Assembly (NCBI GenBank): GCA_003218735.1
Contig: QHOJ01000182.1
Span: 1-12,667, forward strand
Length of the DNA stretch: 12,667 nucleotides
Reading direction: 5' to 3'
Source of the DNA: Verrucomicrobiota bacterium
Lineage (GTDB): Bacteria; Verrucomicrobiota; Verrucomicrobiia; Chthoniobacterales; UBA10450
Part shown: positions 7,693-12,667 of the stretch, piece after piece
Position numbering within the stretch: the first letter of the stretch is position 1
How the letters are laid out: each line of letters opens with the position of its first letter
Made by a program: the position numbers and the translations under genes
The notes under the pieces: generated by a model
What the model saw: the letters and a program-made list of their open reading frames with translations, nothing else
The model's database searches: none
What the model was told of the DNA's origin: nothing

Positions 7693-8675
7693 ATGGATTT
7701 CAATCTTTTAATTGAACGCAAACGCGAACGCTTCGCAGAACTCGAACGCGAAGTCGCTGATCCGCGTCTGTTTGATAATCGCAAGCGCGCCGGCGAAATT
7801 ATGCGCGAACATGCGAGCATCAAGGGCCTGCTCGAAAGCTGGAAGGAGCTCGAAGCGGCGCGACGTCAGTTGGACGACAACCGCGAGCTCGCCACTTCGC
7901 GTGATGTCGAGATGGCGGCGATGGCTGACGACGAAAGGAAATCCGCGCCGGCACGGGCGGGAATGAAGCAGCGATTTTCGCCGCCGATCTTTACCGGATG
8001 TACAATCGCTACGCGGAATCAGCCGGATTAAAAACCGAGGACCTGGAATCGAGTCCATCGGAGCTTGGCGGACTAAAAGAAGTAATTTTTCGCATTTCCG
8101 GCGAATCGGTTTTTCGAAAACTGCGTTACGAAAGCGGCGTTCATCGTGTCCAACGTGTTCCGGCGACGGAAGCGCAAGGCCGGATTCACACTTCTACCGC
8201 CACGGTAGCGGTGCTGCCCGAGGCGGAAGATGTCGATCTCGAATTGAAGCCAGAGGATTTGCGAATTGAGGTCTCGCGCGCTGGCGGTCCGGGTGGACAA
8301 GGAGTCAATACAACCGATTCCGCGGTCCAAGTCCTGCACATCCCCTCCGGAATGATCGTGCGTTGCCAGGATGGACGAAGCCAAATTAAAAATAAGGAAC
8401 GGGCGCTTAGTATTTTGCGGGCACGCTTGCTGGAGCGAAAGCAACGCGAGGAAGCCGAGAAATATAGTGCGCAGCGCCGCGGGCAGATTGGGACCGGCGG
8501 TCGCGAGGAAAAAATTCGTACCTACAATTTTCCGCAGAGCCGGGTGACCGATCATCGCATCGGAGTGACACTTTATGATTTAGATCGTGTCATGAACGGC
8601 GATCTCGGCGAGTTGATTCGATCGCTGCAGGCAGCGGACGTGGCGGAGCGGTTGAAAGAATCCTCGCTCGCGTGA
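7693..8675 (+). pseudogene. prfA: Peptide chain release factor 1 (RF1), with internal deletion and frameshift
   Basis: RF1 recognises UAA and UAG stops and triggers peptide release. The first 81 codons (MDFNLLIERKRERFAELERE to MADDE) are a normal N-terminal helical domain. Near 7933-7940 the frame changes: the original frame runs to 8031 as nonsense, while the other frame begins at [20 protein letters not shown] (from 7938) and runs to 8675. That part holds the PAT codon-recognition motif ([16 protein letters not shown]) and the catalytic GGQ loop ([16 protein letters not shown]), so it is RF1 rather than RF2. Compared with E. coli RF1, the approximately 31 residues between the EMAQDE-like and E-x-RAGTGG segments, including LLLPKDP, are missing. 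Read as one protein it would be about 328 residues against the usual 355-360. It is followed by prmC, whose product methylates this GGQ. The gene should be essential, so an assembly or sequencing error is a serious alternative to true inactivation. Confidence 0.9.
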
Positions 8676-8686
8676 GCACTCTGCTC

Positions 8687-8790
8687 TTGTCATTTCGATC
8701 GAAGCGCCCACGCACGGCGTAGCTTTATCGCGAAGGCGGGATCAAATAATAGTGAGAGATCCCTTGACTCCGCTCCGAATGACAAAGAAA
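8687..8790. repeat. Palindromic intergenic repeat, copy 1, running into the start of prmC
   Basis: The left arm begins TTGTCATTTCGATCGAAGCG (8688). The right arm at 8753-8790 reads TGAGAGAT... to GACTCCGCTCCGAATGACA and on to AAGAAA; its complement begins TTTGTCATTCGGAGCGGAG, so the arms are imperfectly inverted. The right arm matches the segment at 12181-12218 (minus) at 32 of 38 bases. The prmC ATG (8779) is inside it. No transposase is present; it looks like a REP/MITE-like non-autonomous element. Confidence 0.7.
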
Positions 8791-9591
8791 CCCGTATTGA
8801 CTGTGCTCGACGTGCTGCAGTCAACCGCCGCGTATTTCAAAAAGCGCAAGATCGACAGTCCGCGTTATCTCGAATTCGAACACGAGCTGTCCGAATCCGA
8901 ACTGGCGCCGTTGCGCGAACTGGTCAGGCGACGCGGTGAAGGCGAGCCGCTTCAACATTTGCTCGGGACGGTGGAATTTTGCGGCCACGTTTTTCTCTGC
9001 GATAAACGCGCAATGATTCCACGGCCGGAAACGGAGGAACTTGTAGAAATATTGAAATCCGAAATCCGATCCGCCTCAGGTGGACCGAAATTCGAAGTTC
9101 TTGATGTTGGAACCGGCAGCGGAGTAATCGCGCTCACCTTGGCGAAGGAGTTTCCAGAGGCAAAAATTTCCGGGACCGATATTTCTGAGGAGGCGCTTGG
9201 CCTCGCCCGGGAAAACGCGGAGCGGCTTGGCTTGAGCGACCGTGTGCATTTCGTGAAAAGCAACTTACTTCAAAATGTAGATGGGGTTTTTGATCTCATT
9301 GTTGCCAACCTTCCCTATATCGCGGCGCAAGATCGACATACGCTTTCGCGGGAGGTTTTGCGCGATCCGGAAGTTGCGCTCTTCGCCGGCGGGCAGGGGG
9401 ACGAATTGATCCAGGAACTGATTGTGCAGGCGCCAGCGCGCCTGCGCCCGGGCGGAAGGCTGGCCTTGGAAATCGGGCTGGGCCAGAGTGAACCGCTTTT
9501 TTCCAGATTGGCGGAAAAAAATTACCGCGACATTTGTTTGAAAAACGATTATTCAGGTAAAACACGATTCCTGTTTGCCAGGTATGGATAA
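8779..9591 (+). CDS. prmC: Release-factor glutamine N5-methyltransferase
   Basis: A SAM-dependent methyltransferase of 270 residues that methylates the glutamine of the GGQ loop in RF1 and RF2. The N-terminal helical substrate domain contains GEPLQHLLG (about 55-63). The linker IPRPETEELVE (80-90) is typical of the family. The SAM-binding motif LDVGTGSGVIAL (108-119) is followed by GTDIS. The substrate motif normally NPPY is NLPY here (177-180), followed by the usual DPxxALFAGxxG segment. The ATG at 8779 gives MTKKPVLTVLDVLQS; an in-frame GTG at 8752 would add residues encoded purely by the upstream repeat. No Shine-Dalgarno is visible. The last 8 nt overlap murA, implying coupled translation. 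Confidence 0.93.
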   Translation: MTKKPVLTVLDVLQSTAAYFKKRKIDSPRYLEFEHELSESELAPLRELVRRRGEGEPLQHLLGTVEFCGHVFLCDKRAMIPRPETEELVEILKSEIRSASGGPKFEVLDVGTGSGVIALTLAKEFPEAKISGTDISEEALGLARENAERLGLSDRVHFVKSNLLQNVDGVFDLIVANLPYIAAQDRHTLSREVLRDPEVALFAGGQGDELIQELIVQAPARLRPGGRLALEIGLGQSEPLFSRLAEKNYRDICLKNDYSGKTRFLFARYG

Positions 9592-10846
9592 GATTCTTAT
9601 TCACGGCGGCTATCCGCTCTCGGGCTCTATCAAGGTGAGCGGTTCGAAAAATTCCTCGCTGCCGATTCTGGCCGCGACGTTGCTCACTCGGGAGCCGTGC
9701 GTCGTTCATGGGGTACCGGACCTGAGCGACACGCATTACATGTTGCAAATTCTAATCCACCTGGGTGCGCAAGTGGAACGCGCCAGCGGCACGGTGAGCG
9801 TATCGGCTGACAACATCGGATCGGTTGCGCCTTACGACGTCGTTCGCAAAATGCGGGCTTCTATTTGTGTGCTCGGGCCGCTGTTGGGGCGTTGCAAAGA
9901 AGCGACTGTGTCGTTGCCCGGAGGCTGCGTGATCGGTGATCGACCGATTGATCTACATTTGAAAGGCTTTGAAGGGCTCGGGGCGGCGGTGCGTGTAGAA
10001 GGCGGCAACGTGAAGGTTTTTGCGCCGAAGTTGACCGGTGCGGTAATCAATCTGCGGGGCAAATTCGGCCCGACGGTCCTCGGCACAGATAACGTGATGA
10101 TGGCCGCTGTGCTCGCGGATGGTGTGACGGTGATCGAAGGAGCCGCACAGGAACCGGAAGTTGTCGATCTTGCGAATTTTCTGAACAAAATGGGCGCGAG
10201 GATCGAAGGCGCCGGAACGCGCCGGATCATCATTGAAGGCGTGGCGGCGTTACACGGAGCGGAACATGACGTTATTCCGGACCGAATTGAAGCGGGAACG
10301 TTTCTGGTGGCTGGGGCAATTTGTGGCAACGGAATCACCGTTAAGCGGGTCGAGCCGGAGCATCTTCGCTCAATCACGGACGCACTGGTCAGTTGCGGTT
10401 TTCCAATCAACGTCGCCGACCACGCGATTTCAATCTCGCCCAATGGGGAGGCGAAGGCGCTCGAACTAACCACCGACCCGTATCCTGGTTTTCCAAGTGA
10501 TATGCAGGCGCAGATGTGCGCATTGCTCTCCACCACCGACGGCATCAGCGTCGTAACGGAAAATATTTTTCCACAACGCTACATGCACGTTGCCGAACTA
10601 AAACGCATGGGAGCGGAGATGCAGCTGGAGGGCGCAACTGCGGTGATCCAAGGGGTCGATCGTCTTTTTGGCGCGCCGGTGATGGCGAGCGATCTGCGCG
10701 CGTCCGCCGCACTGGTGCTTGCCGGATTGAAGGCGGACGGAACCACGGAAGTGAGCCGTGTTTATCACATCGATCGCGGCTACGAACGGCTCGATGAAAA
10801 ATTGAGCGAACTCGGCGCGCACATCGAACGAGTAAAAGAAACGTAG
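9584..10846 (+). CDS. murA: UDP-N-acetylglucosamine 1-carboxyvinyltransferase
   Basis: Transfers enolpyruvate from PEP to UDP-GlcNAc, the first committed step of cytoplasmic peptidoglycan precursor synthesis. At 420 residues it is full length. Lys22-Asn23 lie in [12 protein letters not shown]. The catalytic cysteine C115 is in [18 protein letters not shown]; Cys here, rather than Asp, predicts fosfomycin sensitivity at the target level. D306 in [10 protein letters not shown] and R332 in [18 protein letters not shown] correspond to E. coli D305 and R331. The C-terminal [18 protein letters not shown] is standard. The ATG at 9584 overlaps the prmC stop by 8 nt; an upstream in-frame TTG (9575) is less likely. 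No frame damage was seen. Confidence 0.97.
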   Translation: MDKILIHGGYPLSGSIKVSGSKNSSLPILAATLLTREPCVVHGVPDLSDTHYMLQILIHLGAQVERASGTVSVSADNIGSVAPYDVVRKMRASICVLGPLLGRCKEATVSLPGGCVIGDRPIDLHLKGFEGLGAAVRVEGGNVKVFAPKLTGAVINLRGKFGPTVLGTDNVMMAAVLADGVTVIEGAAQEPEVVDLANFLNKMGARIEGAGTRRIIIEGVAALHGAEHDVIPDRIEAGTFLVAGAICGNGITVKRVEPEHLRSITDALVSCGFPINVADHAISISPNGEAKALELTTDPYPGFPSDMQAQMCALLSTTDGISVVTENIFPQRYMHVAELKRMGAEMQLEGATAVIQGVDRLFGAPVMASDLRASAALVLAGLKADGTTEVSRVYHIDRGYERLDEKLSELGAHIERVKET

Positions 10847-10920
10847 CACGAGGCTTTTTCTTGCGCTCATCCGCAGCAAGCGGAACACTTGTTCTATTAC
10901 TCGAGCGAAAGGTTAAGCCA

Positions 10921-11202
10921 ATGGAAACATCGACAGGTCACATTCTCGGTCCGTTGATTGTTTGGCTGGTGAAACGCGGCGATTCTGCTGAGATCGACGA
11001 GCACGGAAGGGAGTCGCTCAATTTTCAGATCTCGATGTTGATCTATAACTTGATCGCGGGCATACTCTGTCTGGTGTTGATCGGGTTTGTCATCCTCGGC
11101 ATTCTCCACATTTTGAATCTGGTTCTGGTGATCGTCGCCTCGATCCAGGCAAGCGAAGGGAAGCTCTATCGCTATCCGATTACGATCCGACTGATCAAAT
11201 GA
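10921..11202 (+). CDS. Small DUF4870-like membrane protein, apparently short at the N-terminus
   Basis: 93 residues. GHILGPLIVWLVKRGDSAEIDEHGRESLNFQISM is the diagnostic core of DUF4870 (Tic20-like) proteins. It is followed by a long hydrophobic region (about residues 40-76) that can form two membrane segments with a tight turn, ending ASEGKLYRYPITIRLIK. Family function is unknown. The ATG at 10921 follows AAAGG at about 8 nt spacing. As I recall the family, members usually begin with another 20-30 residues carrying a first hydrophobic helix (W-x-x-LCHLSAL type) before GHILGP. Here only METST precedes that core, so the first helix is absent or deleted. It lies 74 nt after murA. Confidence 0.85.
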   Translation: METSTGHILGPLIVWLVKRGDSAEIDEHGRESLNFQISMLIYNLIAGILCLVLIGFVILGILHILNLVLVIVASIQASEGKLYRYPITIRLIK

Positions 11203-11335
11203 ATGACGAAGCACAAATGACGAATGACGAAAGAAATTCGAATGCTCAAATGACAAAACGGCAGCTAAGCGCGTGCGCTTTGTCATTGGGATTTCGCCAT
11301 TCCTTCGTCATTTAGACATTCGACATTCGTCATTT
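11202..11335. repeat. Nested palindromic repeat between convergent DUF4870 and nfo genes
   Basis: Several perfect inverted pairs nest around one centre: AATGACGAAG 11202-11211 with CTTCGTCATT 11303-11312; AAATGACGAATG 11215-11226 with CATTCGTCATTT 11324-11335; AATGACAAA 11249-11257 with TTTGTCATT 11279-11287; and a central AAGCGC-GT-GCGCTT at 11267-11280. The first two pairs are not collinear, so alternative foldings exist. Direct ATGACGAA units recur. It touches the stop codons of both genes and may act as a two-way transcript end, though no long T-run is present. It is probably a dispersed element in the genome. Confidence 0.75.
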
Positions 11336-12192
11336 TAGTCTGCTAGCGCTCGTAACGTCCTCAGATTCATCACGTCCTCAGCGAGGTCTTTGCCTTTTGG
11401 TGTTTCCAGTACTTTCGGGATTTTTCGAAAACGGCGGTGCCGCATAATGAAGCGGAAGGCAGCCAGACCGATTTTGCCCTTGCTGATGTGCTCATGTCGA
11501 TCCACGCGCGAGCCGCGCGCGGTTTTGGAATCGTTGAGATGAATCGCAACGAGACTGTCGCGACCGATTGTTCGATCAAATTGGGTGAACATTTTTCGCA
11601 TGGCTGTTTCGCTGGCGATGTCGTATCCGGCTGCAAATACGTGCGCCGTGTCCAAACAAACGCACAAACGCTCCGGCTCGCGCACGCCGCCGATGATGTA
11701 ATTGAGATGCTCGAATTTATGTCCGAGGCATGAACCCTGGCCGGCTGTCGTCTCGAGTGCGATCCGTGTCTGCACTTTCGGAATTCGAGCAAGCACCCGG
11801 TTAATCGACGCAATAACTTTGTCGAGCCCCGCGTCTTCACCGGCGCCGAGATGCGCGCCCGGATGTAAAACAAGGAACGGGAGCTCAAGCTGGTCGGCCC
11901 GAATCAATTCTTCTGAAAGAGCGCGCAACGAGTTCGCGTGAAACTGACGATTGGTGGCGGCGAGATTAATGAGATAGTTCGCGTGCGCAAAGATCGACAA
12001 TAACTCGCCGCGCTGCACGTGATTAAGAAAAGCCGCAATCTCCTCGCGCGTGAGCGGACGCGCGAACCACTGCATGTTGTTCTTAACGAATATCTGGATT
12101 GCGGTGCAATTGATAGAGCAGCCGCGCTCGATCGCCATGTCTACGCCACCGCCGATCGACATGTGGGCGCCGAGAAGAACTTTCTTTGTCAT
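11335..12192 (-). CDS. nfo: Deoxyribonuclease IV (AP endonuclease, endonuclease IV)
   Basis: A 285-residue TIM-barrel enzyme that cleaves DNA 5' of abasic sites in base excision repair using three zinc ions. All nine metal ligands can be placed (E. coli counterpart in brackets): H70 (H69), H110 (H109, in LHPGAHLG), E147 (E145, in ALETTAGQG), D181 and H184 (D179, H182, in CLDTAHVFAAGYD), H218 (H216, in IHLNDSK), D231 and H233 (D229, H231, in DRHEH) and E263 (E261, in LETPKG). The ATG at 12192 gives MTKKVLLGAHMSIGGG, aligning with E. coli M-x-IGAHVSAAGG. Upstream in-frame ATG (12219) and TTG (12225) would translate only repeat DNA. No Shine-Dalgarno is visible, and the start codon is inside a palindromic repeat. 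Confidence 0.95.
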   Translation of the reverse strand: MTKKVLLGAHMSIGGGVDMAIERGCSINCTAIQIFVKNNMQWFARPLTREEIAAFLNHVQRGELLSIFAHANYLINLAATNRQFHANSLRALSEELIRADQLELPFLVLHPGAHLGAGEDAGLDKVIASINRVLARIPKVQTRIALETTAGQGSCLGHKFEHLNYIIGGVREPERLCVCLDTAHVFAAGYDIASETAMRKMFTQFDRTIGRDSLVAIHLNDSKTARGSRVDRHEHISKGKIGLAAFRFIMRHRRFRKIPKVLETPKGKDLAEDVMNLRTLRALAD

Positions 12193-12266
12193 GTCGAGCG
12201 GAGTCGAGACATCTCTCATTGTCAATTTCTGAACAGCAAGAGATTCCTCGACTTCGGAATGACAAA
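12181..12266. repeat. Palindromic intergenic repeat, copy 2, running into the start of nfo
   Basis: Inverted arms TTTGTCATGTCGAGCGGAG... (12185-12216) and AGAGATTCCTCGACTTCGGA...ATGACAAA (12239-12266) flank a short unpaired centre. The left arm carries four extra bases. The arm at 12181-12218 (minus) matches the prmC-proximal arm at 8753-8790 at 32 of 38 bases. The element fills nearly the whole gap between the AsmA-like gene stop (12269) and nfo, and supplies the nfo start codon. Confidence 0.8.
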
Positions 12267-12268
12267 GG

Positions 12269-12667
12269 CTAGAACCGTTTTGGGTGCCAGTCGGGTTTCT
12301 TCAAGCTTCCCTCGCCGGTGTATTCAAAAAGCTTATACATCGGCGTTAGCAGCACGCCCGGTCCCTTCATATTCAGCCGCAAAATGAAATCGAGTTTGTC
12401 GTCGAGAAAATGAATGTCGCCATGGCCAAGCATACTGAAGAGCATGCCGGCAGCTTCGAAATCGTCGGTGTGAATAACACCCACGTTGATCTGAAGGTTA
12501 GCGCCGGCTTTATGCGCGATGCTGTACCCGCTGCCAGGGACGATGTGGTTCAGAATTCCTGAAAGCGGGCCAAAAATAGGAATCGCAAATACATCGCCGT
12601 TGGTCACTTCCACCTTTCCGCGGCCACGCATGGTGCGTGGGTCGCTCCCGAGACCGGTGAATTCGTA
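12269..12667 (-). CDS. AsmA-like protein, C-terminal end (5' part beyond window)
   Basis: The frame is open to the right edge; 132 residues are visible. Alternating polar/apolar strands (KVEVTNGDVFAIPIFGPLSG, NLQINVGVIHTDDFEAAG, LDDKLDFILRLNMKGPGVLL) and the ending PMYKLFEYTGEGSLKKPDW match the C-terminal region of large AsmA-like/YhdP-type proteins as I know them. Those span the periplasm as beta-rich bridges and are linked to lipid transport and outer-membrane integrity. The last domain typically has the F-x-L-FGPLS then GxGxS/A then DDF pattern seen here. An internal ATG at 12631 is not the true start. Specific function is not established. Directly upstream of nfo on the same strand. Confidence 0.75.
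   Translation of the reverse strand, partial: YEFTGLGSDPRTMRGRGKVEVTNGDVFAIPIFGPLSGILNHIVPGSGYSIAHKAGANLQINVGVIHTDDFEAAGMLFSMLGHGDIHFLDDKLDFILRLNMKGPGVLLTPMYKLFEYTGEGSLKKPDWHPKRF

Noticed and set aside
7930..8000. Programmed frameshift in the release factor gene
   Set aside because: Programmed shifting is known for prfB (RF2), not prfA. This gene has RF1 motifs, and even with a shift about 30 conserved residues would still be missing.
8073..8555. 160-codon minus-strand frame
   Set aside because: It is an antisense shadow of the conserved second half of prfA.
9832..10545. 237-codon open frame on the minus strand
   Set aside because: It lies wholly inside murA and has low-complexity Ser/Pro/Ile-rich content typical of an antisense shadow.
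1..12667. CRISPR array, transposase, phage or toxin-antitoxin genes
   Set aside because: No regularly spaced direct repeats, DDE/HUH motifs or recognisable small toxin-antitoxin pairs were found on either strand.

Overview
The window looks like a chromosomal segment of a moderately GC-rich, soil-type Gram-negative bacterium, most likely Verrucomicrobiota (Chthoniobacter/Udaeobacter-like). That placement is inference: it rests on protein style, the rpmE-prfA-prmC-murA gene order, a TonB-receptor remnant, an AsmA-like protein and the short palindromic repeats between genes. No marker gene settles it. Many starts lack a clear Shine-Dalgarno sequence.

Layout. Positions 1-2107 (minus) hold most of a cytoplasmic molybdenum/tungsten formate dehydrogenase catalytic subunit, read through one in-frame TGA at the active-site position. 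A textbook bacterial SECIS hairpin follows the TGA, so this is a selenocysteine enzyme. Positions 2152-2451 (+) carry the C-terminal half of a VIT1/CCC1-like membrane protein. A tRNA-Leu(UAG) follows at 2636-2717, a GNAT acetyltransferase (minus) at 2801-3361, and then the C-terminal remnant of a TonB-dependent receptor (+) that still has its terminator.

Positions 4202-7347 (minus) look like a three-gene operon: an AMP-forming acyl-CoA-ligase-like enzyme, a DUF4388-like protein broken by a frameshift, and a polyphosphate-glucokinase-like ROK kinase. Divergent from it, 7398-10846 (+) is a housekeeping run: rpmE (L31), prfA (RF1), prmC (the methyltransferase that modifies the RF1/RF2 GGQ loop) and murA (first committed step of peptidoglycan synthesis). 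It is followed by a small DUF4870 membrane protein. Converging on these from the right are nfo (endonuclease IV, minus) and the end of an AsmA-like protein (minus).

The most notable points are: (1) the Sec codon plus perfect SECIS; (2) prfA, normally essential, has lost about 30 codons and changed frame; (3) the start codons of prmC and nfo both lie inside copies of the same palindromic repeat, with 32 of 38 bases identical; (4) several other genes are truncated or frameshifted. The last pattern may reflect genome decay or assembly errors. I saw no CRISPR array, transposase or phage gene, and no convincing novel multi-gene defence or biosynthetic system.
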